A stretch of DNA of 64,000 nucleotides from Gymnopilus junonius (Eukaryota; Basidiomycota; Agaricomycetes; Agaricales; Galerinaceae): the NCBI GenBank assembly GCA_015501075.1, contig JADNYJ010000057.1:1-64000 (forward strand), read 5' to 3'. Below, piece by piece: positions 33,305 through 44,236 of the stretch. Each line of letters opens with the position of its first letter. The stretch's first letter is position 1. The notes under the pieces were generated by a model. The model was not told the origin of the DNA. It worked only from the letters and a program-made list of their open reading frames with translations, and made no database searches. A program made the position numbers and the translations under genes.

Positions 33305-36300
33305 CTATGTACCCTCCTGCGCTCCAACTTGCAGATACGAAAGGACGGAGGATATCGAGCTGTTCTGTTGACAGTGGATTTCTAAGTCTCGTGAAGTCCA
33401 AACAACACCATCAGCTCGTTGCTCCGTTGCCCTTTCGCTTGAATCCGGGCTATAATCGTTGCTGTCATACGAGTCGTTCCCCGACCGCTGCAAGTCCAGT
33501 TCGTTCTTGCCCGCGCCTCGATGATAAACTCTACTCCTGGATTTAGAACGAATATGTAATGGACTGGTGTTGGGAATAAACGATCCTATCAGATATGTAC
33601 CATTGCTACTCTTCTGCACTGGGGATCGAGTCGTCCTTTGAGCAGGTGCTGGGCTAGAACCCATGAGCGTTTCCTGAAGAACCTTGAAAGCAATAGCATC
33701 AGCAGCCTTTTGGAATTTCACAGTACCAGAGGAAGAACCACTAGGACCCATAGCTGAGACAGTAGCAGCATCAATATGTCGTTTGAGAGACGTGGCCCAC
33801 TCGTTCCTGATGATTGGATCATCAACGCTGAACATGTATCTCCTCTTCAGACCAGATTGCTGGAATGCAAGTTGGAAGGTATTGCGCATGAAAGCGCGTT
33901 CAACAACGACAGTATGGCTCAAGGGCAAAGCCGAATATTTTGTAGCATTGGGTCCTGATCGGCACATTGTGATCGTCTTTGAACCTAGTGACTTGCCCAT
34001 TATACGGAAAGATGCTTCAGGCGACTTAGAGAATTGCAACATTGGCGGGTCAAACTCCAAATCTTGGCCGTAGAGTTCGATGGTCAGCAATGGATCAGCT
34101 TGTGGTAGACGGAGGACAACAGGTTCGGACTGTGCCTTATAGGTTAGTCTGGATGGTAGTGGCCTTTTGATCGTGATAGGCGTGTCTTGTAAATGACCGT
34201 ACGTGCTCGGAGATGCCTGGCACAAGCGTTCATGAAATATTGACCGATAAAGCTCCTGCAGAAGTTCGTCCGAGACAAGATACCGGGTGTCATATCTGCG
34301 GAAGGCATCGAGGAATTCTTTACTTGTGACAGTACGCCTGATGTGGTCCGTCGGGCCAGGCTCTTCTGCAATACCACCATGTAGGCGCTCATTTAGCTGA
34401 GTAAGTGCCCATACCAAACGAACGGCCATATCCTTATCATAGGCCACGAACTTGGCGTTGGCCTCGTACCACCGACTACCCAAAGAATCCAGGAGGTGCT
34501 CAAGGGCTCCGTACGAGTGAGAATGCCGGGATACGTTTACCGAATGCAAAAAGACACGCAACGCCACATCCACCCTGAGGCCGGTAAAACCAAAGCTATC
34601 CAAATACGACTTCAGAACAGCCTTCGAAGTCTTCCTCGACAGGTATTCGCCGAGACGGCTTCTGTCCAGCTCCAGAATCCTGGATAATAGTTGCCCAAGT
34701 AAGACAGGGTCGTCCTGGACGTCAGACTTTGTGAACAGGGTTTTAATCGCAAGATCTGGATCCTTGGAAAATTGGGAGATGAAAGAACGAATCAATGGAC
34801 TGCGAACTCCTAGGGGAGGGGCTTTTCCTTGCGCTTCTGACCGATCTGCACAGAATCGTAGGTATCTTAGTTGTACAACGCTCTTCACGGTATACTTTCT
34901 GTCCGGTAAACTCATTTTGTGGGTATCCATTAGATTATCTTGATCATAAGTGACAGGTTTCGCGATGACAAGGATGTCGTTGAAGAGAAATAGGAAACGA
35001 TCTTTGACTGTATTCGGATTCACCACTTGAAGAACCGGCCATGACAAAATAAGTTTTCGCGGTGGTTCTTCTATCGCGGATGTCAAGACTGGGTTTTTAG
35101 GACCTCGAGCAAGGAATTCTTCCAGACGTTCGAATAAGACGTGACCTTGATGCATCCCCATAGAATATTGAGATGACGTCGTTGAAGAGGATTCAGAGGC
35201 AGTCGCTGCTGGATAGTCGCTGACAGAGGAGGGATCGGGTGTCGTGAACCTCGTCAAGGATGGGGGCTCATTCGGGAATCTAAAAGGTGACCCACGTCCT
35301 GCAGTTAAATCAAGGGAAGCCAGGTGATTGACCTTAGACGTGAACCCTTTGTCCGAAACATTCGAATCCTGCGGACTTAATCCATTAAAAGCAATGCCAT
35401 TAGTGGGAGAGCTTGGCGAGTTTTGTCCAAGAAGAGTGCCACCATTGGAACTTGGTTGGCTCGTCATTTCCTCCCATTCATTTATGTCGTTTGGTTTCTT
35501 TGCAAAGATATCGGAAATAGAAGGCTTGCTAGTAATTGGAGTAGCCTGAGAATCTAAGGGAGGAAGAGATGACAGCGCAATGGTTCCAGGAGCTGTACCA
35601 GGTGGAGAAGCAGCCTTCTTCTTTGAATTCTTGCTCAGCCATTGCTTGACGCCAGGAAGAGTTGTCGGCAGCTTCAGATTATATCCTGAGCCATTCTGTT
35701 GCGCGGGGGAAACGTCGATATATTCCTGATGAGATGACGAAGACGCCACTGCAGACGTAGTTTCTGAGTCGTATCTTGCAAAAAGACGTGTATCAGAAGT
35801 CTGGTCTCTGATAACATCTGGTGTTCGTGATGATGCATTTGAAAAAGACTGGACCAATGCTGGAGCATGTGGACCTTCTTGAGCATTAGACTGCATATGA
35901 CTATCCGAACTTGAGGCAGGAGGAGAAGGCTGGTCCTTCAAAAGCCGTTCGTTCTTTTCTTGCTCCAGTCGCAGCATACCGGGGAAAGGGAAAAGTTTGG
36001 CATCGCGATTATACTTGGACATATCGGCAGACGACGGTGGAGGGATAGGCGATACACTGCTTCTGGGAGGTGCATGAGGAGAAAGCGACAAGATTGATGC
36101 CGACGCGGAAGGTGACTGCATAAGAAGAGGTGCATGCAATTGACCTGGGGTCCCGGGACCATCACCCTTGTCAGTCTTCGCACTTATCAAACTCGCCCCA
36201 CTTTCCCGACTAACACTGGAATCAGTGTTATCACGCCGCTCACGAGTTGCAATGCTATTGGTGCGAGATCTCCTTCCCGTACTTGAACCCGCCCTCGAGA

Positions 36301-38412
36301 AGGTCTCTTTGACTTTTTGCCGCCAATTTGTCGAGGATGTAGGTTCGACGCGTCTTGGGGAATCAGTACTAAGGTATCCTTCCCACTCAGAGAAGTCGGT
36401 AGCCAATGGTGATCGGTCACCGATACTTTGATTACGCGAGGCAGCAGATAGCCTGGTCTGAGACGTTTGTGGTGAGGCGGGTTCATCGTGAGATGTCGAC
36501 TGTAAGGCAGATTCCACAATTGAAGATGAAGCTTGAACGTAAGGTACTTCTGGTTCGGGTGATATCTCAGACTCGACCAGTACACTTTTCGAACTCGACG
36601 AAGCACGGGAAATGTTGTCTGGGGCTTCATGAGAGGACCCGCCCGACAGTGCGATTTCCTCGTCTTCCGGCTCGACTTGGACATCGACTTCTTGTTCAAG
36701 GTTGTCGTCCTCATCGTCATCGTCATCGATAGGCATGCGAATCTCCGGAACTATGTACCGTAAGTCGTGAACAGATTAAATATAGAAGTGCAACGAATTA
36801 CCTGGAGAGGCAACCCAGCTAATTTCACGTTCATAGTTCTCAATTGCATTGCCGTAAGGTGTGCGTGGCCTAGCCGTCGTAGCAGGATATATTACTTGTT
36901 CTTCATCCTCGTCGCTCAACGTCTTCTCCTTGATCGGCGCCTGAAATGGACTGCCGGAGAATAACCCGTTCCTCGATGGTGCTCTTTGATTCATATGAAT
37001 TGGCAGAGTCATAGATAAATCAGGTATATTTGAGGGTGATTCTGAGGAAGGCAGATTTCTCTGACTATCAAATGTTCGATGAGGAGTTCCAGGGGAGCCA
37101 ACGTAACTTTGTTCAGGCAGATCTCGATCTTCTTCATCAGGGTCCTCAATTAGAACACTTCTTCTTCTTGTTAGCTCGGGCCGTTCAGGTTCTTCCTCAA
37201 CCTGGATGGTGGAAGGTGGCAGAGGGGTGGCGGCGGTGGAGTATAATCCGATACCCGTTCGCTACTTTGAGTCCGAGAGCTTGAGAGCTGGTTCGGCGTT
37301 GTGGATTGCGCACGAAGTTCGGCAAAGTGATTTGGAAGTGTAGGAAGAGGTGTAGACGGAATTGCAGGAGTATTTGGATTAGATGAATCAGACACAGTAG
37401 GGGGATTCGGCCCAGCAGCCGCGGTTGCAGAGGACCTCCGTGACCGTCTTCTGCGACGTTTTGCGGGAGTGGGAGAAGGTGCACCTCTGTCCTCTCCACC
37501 ACTGGCAATGTCGGCATCAGCTTCCTTTATCCGAGTCCCAAGCCTATTAAGCATATTCTGCCTGGCCGCAATACGTTCTCCACCAGATACTGTATTATTT
37601 CTACTCAGTTTTGACAAATATGGGGGTGGGGTTGGAGAAGGCGACGGGTCATATGTTTCTGTACCTCCCGTCAACTTATGCATTGCTGCACGTCGGCCGG
37701 CCGCTGCAGAGCTCCCAGCACTATTTGAGCGCATAAGACTCTTGCTTAAATCTTCGAGGGTTGGTAAAGGCGTCGGTGGAGAGGTACCGGGGTAGAATAG
37801 CGACATTTCAGGCGCCACAGGTGTAGGTGACCGCAAGAAGCGCGATTGTTGAAGGAATGGAAAGTGCGGTATGGGAGATAAGAGAGGAGGTACCATGGGA
37901 AGAACTACTGGAGAAGGGGCGATAGGATTTTCATCTGGAGAAGAATCACCACCAAGTTGGGGGACAGGGGACTGCGGCGGCTTGAACTTGCCCTTGAAAT
38001 CTTTAGAACCCCGTGAGCGGGAACGCGAACGTGAACGTCGCTTTTTGAAAGCAGTAGTGGGAGACAATGGACGTTCCTCCAACTCTGTATCAGCTTCTAA
38101 GTCTCCATCTGTACTTTTCGCCGTTGCAGGTGCAAGATTGTCGCTGTCAGGCTCAGGCGATTTTTCCTCCTCATCCACTTGCGCAGTCTCCTGCCCGTAA
38201 TTTCCGTTTCGTTCTGGTGCTGCTTTCTCTGTCTCCTCGCGCTCGACTTTCTCTCCTTCACTCTGAGCTTTCTCCCCTTCACTAACAGCCTCTACATGCA
38301 TTGGTGGTCGTCGACCGTCTTTCATTCGGGGAAGAGAAGCAGCGCGCTTCAATTTGGCCACGGCCAGCATTCGCTGCTCAGCCCGCGAGGAGTGTGTTTC
38401 TTGATCGGCCAT
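33305..38412 (-). CDS. Sec7-domain / PH-domain ARF-GEF-like protein (Syt1/Sec74 type)
   Basis: Very long protein (about 1,650 residues) in three main exons: 38412 to about 37195, about 37170-36800, and about 36750-33305. Domains in order are a disordered Ser/Pro-rich N-terminus starting MADQETHSSRAEQRMLAVAK with an SR run (RSRSRSRSRGS near 38030); a first PH-like stretch near 34840-35110 (DRFLFLFNDILVIAKPV); a Sec7-like domain near 34240-34800 (DPDLAIKTLFTKSDVQDD, SYLDSFGFTGLRVDVALRVF); and a second PH domain near 33700-34130 (FMRNTFQLAFQQSGLKRRYM). Such proteins activate ARF GTPases at the Golgi or plasma membrane. The Sec7 signature motifs are altered, so exchange activity is doubtful. Intron placement between 36740 and 37200 is approximate. 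Confidence 0.78.
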
Positions 38413-39046
38413 GGCAGCCTACATATGGCGTAGTGAGCGACAAACATGGGTGAAGATAAATGAATTACGACTTGCTGTTCAAGAATACACCGAATCTTGT
38501 ATTCTCGGCAGCTGAAGAAAGAAGAAAGCTGTGGAAAACAGTGGGATATAGTTTATGTTATTCTGACAAGGGAGGAGGCTCACGAGGGGAAGGGGGATAT
38601 TAAAGAAGGACACTGGGCAGTAAGGGACTCGAACCGGGAAGTTGGCCGCAGAAAGATCCAAACACGTGGTCACAATTTGCTTCCGCTCATTGCACAAGCT
38701 CTTGTAAACGCCATTTCAAATTTGGTTGTCTAAAATGACATGCAATGTTTCCAATCTATATATTCTATCAACGAACACGAGTTTTCTCCATTCTCCTGTT
38801 CTGGCAGCAAGTTCTCTCTCCCGTCGTCCGAGTAATCCCTATCGATTCATCCAGATCCAAAAGACTTCACGAGTTGCAAAACTTGGCACGAAGTGTTGGA
38901 CTTCGCGGAACTGAAAGCCATTGGTAAGCCATCAACTTTGTCGACAGCCTTGCTGCCAGCGCAGACATGGAGACCTTCTATCACATCCATCATTAACACT
39001 TCTGTGGTGTTAGTCTCCAGGAGGGAGCGACTGAAGTGCATCTGAG
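38413..39046. other. Intergenic stretch with tRNA-like T-arm motif
   Basis: About 630 bases upstream of the Sec7 gene and downstream of the flavin-reductase-like gene. On the minus strand near 38627 it reads GGTTCGAGTCCC, like a tRNA T-arm, but the flanks do not fold as a tRNA. Small ORFs lack recognisable similarity. Confidence 0.4.
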
Positions 39047-40224
39047 TTAATCACCCCGAGACATAGCTTTATAGAAGTCCCGGATGGATTTCCAGGAGAT
39101 TCGTGGTAGATCGAAGCCTTCAAGTAGTCTTCCATAAGACGTTCCTCCGAGACGCGCAATTGGCCTTAATTTCGCAGGATCTACGGTCAATCCGTCTTCA
39201 TTGAGAACGGACTCCCGGACGTGAATTTTCTTGATCAAGCCCAAGATAACGGTTGTCGAAGGCTCCTGAGAACCAGAAGGAGTTATATCTTGAGAGCTGT
39301 ATAGCTGCATTAAGGAAGCATTAATCAATTTCAAACCCGGAAACCATGAAAAGTAATTTACTAGCCTCGCACTCCATACCTATGGCACTCTCTCGGACAA
39401 ATGGCGGCTTAACTAGAGTCTAGACGAGGAATGATCAGCATGCAGCAGGACAAAGGAAAGGTTTAGACTATACAGCGTTTTCCTTGTTTAAGCCACTGAT
39501 AATCCATTCATTAGTATTTGCGGGAGACTCCACAGACGTGGCATTTGCAGCTTCCGAAAAAGCCTCACTAATAATGCTGACAGTAAATTCGTTTGTCGCA
39601 AGGATGTTATTTCGCGTGTCCTTTGGTCTACGCGTTGATAGGCTGAAAGACAAGCTGACCATGGGCGGGTTGTGCGCCACCTGTAGCAAGAATTAAACCA
39701 TGTTACTCTCCAAATTAAAACCAGAGGACGTTTCATGCCATCGAAAAATAGCTAAAGACGAAAAGTATCAATGAACATATATTCCAAAAAAAAACAGCCA
39801 GCATAAATTAACAACCTGAACGGTGCGAGATTTGGTTGACCATCTTCAGATAAAGTCGATACCAGCGCAATAGGGCGTGGAACAATAGCTGATGTCAAAA
39901 TGCGGTATGATTCTCTGTAATACGTCAGAGGGACGGTTATTTGAGAGGCTAGAGCGGGAAACACCTTATTTTCTCTGGGTCAGTGAGGTCCCATGATTTC
40001 CTTGGAGACTTGATGACCTCCTCGGTCCATTGTTTGCTGACATCCGGTAGACCGTCGCCAATTCGCCAATTGCGAGCAGGTGGATCCACGAACTGGAACG
40101 TTGACTGGAAAGAAAAAGGGGGCCTCGACGTTGACATGAATTTAAGACGCGACGAACGCGTTCCCGTGAGAGCGACATGTACAAAAAGGCTGGCAATAAG
40201 TTTAGAAGACCTGAAAAGCGGCAT
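39047..40224 (-). CDS. Flavin reductase-like FMN-binding protein
   Basis: Split-barrel FMN-binding protein of the flavin-reductase-like family (DIM6/NTAB type), often the reductase partner of two-component monooxygenases. The start at 40224 encodes MPLFRSSKLIASLFVHVALT, which could be a mitochondrial presequence. The core shows SYRILTSAIVPRPIALVSTL then DGQPNLAPFR, the usual FMN-binding start, followed by HNPPMVSLSFSLSTRRPKDT and NEFTVSIISEAFSEAAN. The C-terminus reads IARLGGTSYGRLLEGFDLPR, typical of this family. About four introns, the 39440-39480 and 39740-39800 junctions being approximate. An in-frame ATG lies 30 bases upstream (40254). It is divergent from the iron dehydrogenase gene, with 232 bases between start codons. 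Confidence 0.82.
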
Positions 40225-40456
40225 GTTCAAAGTAATTGGTATCAAAGTGTACAAGTAGCAAAAGGAAGGAAGGAATGAATGAATTTTGAAGTTGGTGGGA
40301 AATATTTACAACCGGCTACTGGTTGATGATGTCGCATCATCGAGTGTGCAAAAACTCGTTAATTAGGAAGGCTCTCGCAGTATTATTCAGCTCGCTATAA
40401 GACTACAAAAGCCCACATGTCTCTCCATACTTCCTCCGCCTCCCAGCTTCTCCAGC

Positions 40457-42012
40457 ATGTCCAGTCTCGACGCGACCATCGCTGATGCATCCCCTTTGAA
40501 CGGCTACTATGGCTGGACCGACACCCTTAAAGGCGTGTACTACGGCCCAGGATCTGTCAAAACCGGTCTGCCCAAGTTAATAAATACACTGGGGATCAAA
40601 AAAGCTCTGATAGTCACCGGCAAAAGCCTTTACAGCAAGGCGAGTTATCTGGGCTTCTCCTTTTCATCAATCAATATCTAACCCATAAGCAGACCAACGT
40701 GGTCAAGCAAGTAGAAAACATTTTGAAAGAACACAACGCATGGGGTGCTACATTTTTTGACATCGGCCAACACACACCCATAGCTGGTATTCGTGAGGGC
40801 ATTAAGGAGTATCACAAGAATGGTTGTGACAGCATCGTCTCAGTTGGCGGTGGTTCGCCTGTCGATGCGTCTAAAGCTATATTATACAACATCCAGAAGG
40901 AAGTAGGCGGCAAGACACCTCCCCAGATTGCAATTCCCACTACTCTCAGTGCTGCCGAATATAGTGTAAGTACGCCCCTCAGTGTTGCACATATGTTTCC
41001 TCACACTTGCGTAGATCGGAGCAGGCTTTACCAATGATGAAGGGCACAAAGTCGCCATATCATCACAAGAGTTAGCGCCTGCTGGGATTATTCTCGATGC
41101 AGAGTTGACTTTATCAACCCCGGACTGGCTTTGGTATACTTTCCATCCTGTTCGACCTGTCGAGTTAATTTCGATTGTGAAATAGGCTTTCAACTGGTAT
41201 CAGGTCCCTTGATCACTCAGTCGGTGAGTGCTTTAATGAAACTATAATATGTCCTGCGGCTTGATTCCGGAATGGCTCCAGAGAATTTGTATAGGCCACT
41301 TGTTTCCCACCCTGTCAAAGTTTTGTGCTATGCAGCGATGGCAGACCTTTTCAAATATCTTCCAGAGTCCAAGGCCAATCCGACCTCGGTAGAGGCCCGG
41401 CAAAGGCTGCAAATTGCGTCCTGGATGAGTTTATGGCCAATGAAGCTTGAGAAATATAGGTGTGATCAGAAAGAAATCTTTAGCCGAAGAGAATTTCTAA
41501 CGTTCTGTGTGATTTGCAGTGCCTTGGGTTTGTCGCATGCCCTTGGTCACAAACTGGGAGCACGATATAGCATTCCTCATGGCATAACTTCAGTCAGTGA
41601 CATTTTTACAGAACCTTTAGCTTGGTGCTCATGTTTGCCTCGCTGGTTGAATCAGTGCCTCACATTAGCACCTACGGTACTTTTAAAGTCAGAAGTCGCT
41701 TCGGAAGATGACAAAGAAGCTTTGGCTGCTGCGCTTTTCTATCTTCACGAACCTTCAACAGGTTCTGTGGAAGGAGATGTTCGTCGCCTGGCTCATTTGA
41801 TCGATAAGTCAGTCGAAGTCAAAAGTTTTGGCATAGAATATTTACTCACCATCTTTTTTTCCAGTCTTGTTACCAGTCTTGGTCTCCATTCAACGCTTGC
41901 AGAGTACAAAGTCCCGAAGGAGGATTTAACTTCTATTGCTAGTCAAGCATTGGGTACAGAGGATGATCCTACTTTACCGAAAGTTGTAAACCTTCTTGAA
42001 AGCCTTTACTAA
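40457..42012 (+). CDS. Iron-containing alcohol dehydrogenase, maleylacetate reductase-like
   Basis: NAD(P)H-dependent group III dehydrogenase. The N-terminal Rossmann-like half shows YGPGSVKTGLPKLINTLG and the nucleotide-binding SVGGGSPVDASKAI. The metal-binding half shows LSTGIRSLDHSVENLYRP and ALGLSHALGHKLGARYSIPH, with His residues placed as iron ligands. PTTLSAAEY and DAELTLSTPDWLW match the maleylacetate reductase branch, the last step of hydroxyquinol degradation feeding 3-oxoadipate. Five or six introns; those near 40640-40690, 40964-41015 and 41130-41195 are clear. Length (about 400 residues) is slightly above bacterial maleylacetate reductases. Substrate assignment rests on motif resemblance; a general medium-chain alcohol substrate is the alternative. 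Confidence 0.8.
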
Positions 42013-42378
42013 GTACTAAGTACTTATTTATTATTTAGTAGTCGACTAGCTGCCCCTGAGTGACTGTGTACTTCATTAAGCTTATTGCTTATATGTTTCC
42101 TCCAAGGAAATCCATCGGTAAACTGCAGGACCGAGACGCATCTAGTCCATTTCCAAAGTCTTCCCGCATTTGTCCTTCTGAAATTTGAATCTATTTGAGT
42201 CAGTCACGATCCCGAATTCCAGGGTAACTCTGAATTCCCATCTGTAAAGAAGGGAAACTACCCATATTTTTTCTTGGGCTAGTACTTATGCCATCCCAGC
42301 CGTTTGACGGAACGGCAAGAGTCGACGAAGACTGAAATACTACTTCAAACAGGCTCATCAAGTCTGGACATCAACGAC

Positions 42379-44026
42379 ATGATACCTTCTTGGCAACTGA
42401 AGCCGATTAGTCGGAAATCTTCTTCTGGCTTGCTATCGAATCCTTGTTATTTCTCCCTTCTAGCTACCCTACGGAGGACACATATTCAACTCTTCCATAA
42501 ATTGCCGTCGTGGCACAACGGGCCATCCCCGAGAACAGACGTGGCCACAATCGGTTACATTTCTAAGGCACAATCATCTTTATATTTTTCTCCACAGATT
42601 TCGCGTTTCGGGATGGTCCAAACGCGCTCGCATTCGACGAAGGAGAAGGGTACAGTGAAGAGCGAATTGGTCAAGGACCACCAACATGAGAATACAACCA
42701 ACGGACTACAACATGAACATGACCCTAGCCATAACGCACATACTCATTCGCGGACATTGTTCGGGCATACACACTCACACGAAGAGGAGGGTCATGCACA
42801 CGATGCGGAGCAAATTATTGCAGCTTTGAAGGGCTCAGGTATGTCCTCGTAATATGTGATAACTATTTCAGCCACGTTTACACTCTGTCTTCCCCCAGGC
42901 GACCGTGGCAGCTATATTACATTAGTGGGCCTCTTCTCTAATGTTGCTCTGACCGGAGTCAAAGGTGTAGCAGGGTGGTACATGCACTCAGCTTCATTAG
43001 TCGCCGACGCAGGTCATTCTTTGAGTGGTGCGTCGTGCTGTTCCGTCAACTAGGTCATACCACCACCTTGCTAATCCCGCATTTCTGCGCTCCCAGATCT
43101 ACTGGGTGATTTTGTTACACTATTCTGCTGGCGCTTATCTCGCAAACCTCCTTCCGAGAAATACCCATACGGCTTTGCGAAGTTCGAAACGATTGGGACG
43201 ACAACCATATCAATATTGTTGATTGGCGGGGCTCTTGGCATTGGCTTTCATTCGTACCATTTGTTGATTCTCGCTCTTAGCGACACAGCTTCGAGTCTTC
43301 CTCCAGGTCATCTGCATGACTTTTTACACTACATCACCTCCAGCGCTCCTCTCCCGCAGATTGGCAACGAGCATGCACACTCGGTGGACCCTAATGCTGC
43401 TTGGTTTGCAGCTGCTAGTATAGTAGTCAAAGAATGGCTTTACAGAGTCACGAAAGTCGTCGCAGATGAAGAAAAGAGTCCAGTGCTTCTCGCAAATGCA
43501 TATCATCATCGAAGCGACGCGTATTCAAGCTTAGTTGCATTTTTTGCCATTCTTGGCACCTGGCTTTTCCCAAAATTTCCATTAGATCCTATAGGTGGTG
43601 AGAATTTAATATATTTATATATATTTATCACCTCTCACCACTTTCTGAATAGGTCTCCTTGTTTCCGTCGTAATTTTGCGGCAAGGATTCGGTCTTCTCG
43701 CGGACGCTTGGGGTGACCTGACAGACGCCGGTGCATCACAACGTACTCGGGAAGGGCTCTACAAGGCTTTGGATCCTTTACTGCAGAAGTCTGATGTCCT
43801 TGACGGACAGACCCCTTCCCTACTATCGATTCCAAGGATCCGCGCACGTCATGCTGGGTCAGTCCTGTTCGTGGATCTCACAGCGGAGGTGCCTGGGTCC
43901 ATCACTGTTCATCAAGCCTCTGCTTTGGAGCAAAAAATTGAACGCACGCTAAAGAGTGCGAGGAAAGAGATTGCAGAAGTACGGGTGTCTTTTAAACCGA
44001 GCAGACAAACCCAGAAGACTCCATAA
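42379..44026 (+). CDS. Mitochondrial cation diffusion facilitator (Mmt-type)
   Basis: Cation diffusion facilitator, probably moving iron or zinc across the mitochondrial inner membrane, as yeast Mmt1/Mmt2 do. The start at 42379 gives a long basic N-terminus suited to mitochondrial import and containing FHKLPSWHNGPSPRTDV. A His-rich loop follows (HEHDPSHNAHTHSRTLFGHT, then HSHEEEGHAHD). The membrane domain has SLVADAGHSLSDLLGDFVTL, with the HxxxD metal site of TM2, and VLLANAYHHRSDAYSSLVAF, with the HxxxD of TM5. The C-terminal cytosol-type domain (DVLDGQTPSLLSIPRIRARH, then EIAEVRVSFKP) ends at 44026. Introns near 42836-42898, 43026-43096 and 43602-43652. Both HxxxD sites are intact. The initiator could be internal (MVQTRSHS at 42613). 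Confidence 0.82.
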
Positions 44027-44236
44027 AAATTAGGACCCGCCAGCTTGGTTGATTGTACCCTTGTGTAACTTATGTTGCTAGAACTTGTTTGTATTACCAT
44101 TGTTCTACTTTACTTTCGGATAGCTTTACTTTAAACTTGGATATCATTTAAAGGTCACGGATATTTTCGCCGTAAGATACATTATGAATAGGTATCTCTG
44201 TCTAAATTTATGTAAGTTCAAATGAGGTGAGAATAT

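Noticed and set aside
37871..38200. Plus-strand ORF with repeated Arg-Glu run
   Set aside because: It is the antisense reading of the Arg/Ser repeat in the Sec7-family gene.
38590..38700. tRNA-like GGTTCGAGTCCC on the minus strand
   Set aside because: The five bases on each side of the loop do not pair, and no matching acceptor, D-arm or anticodon arm could be found about 70 bases upstream.
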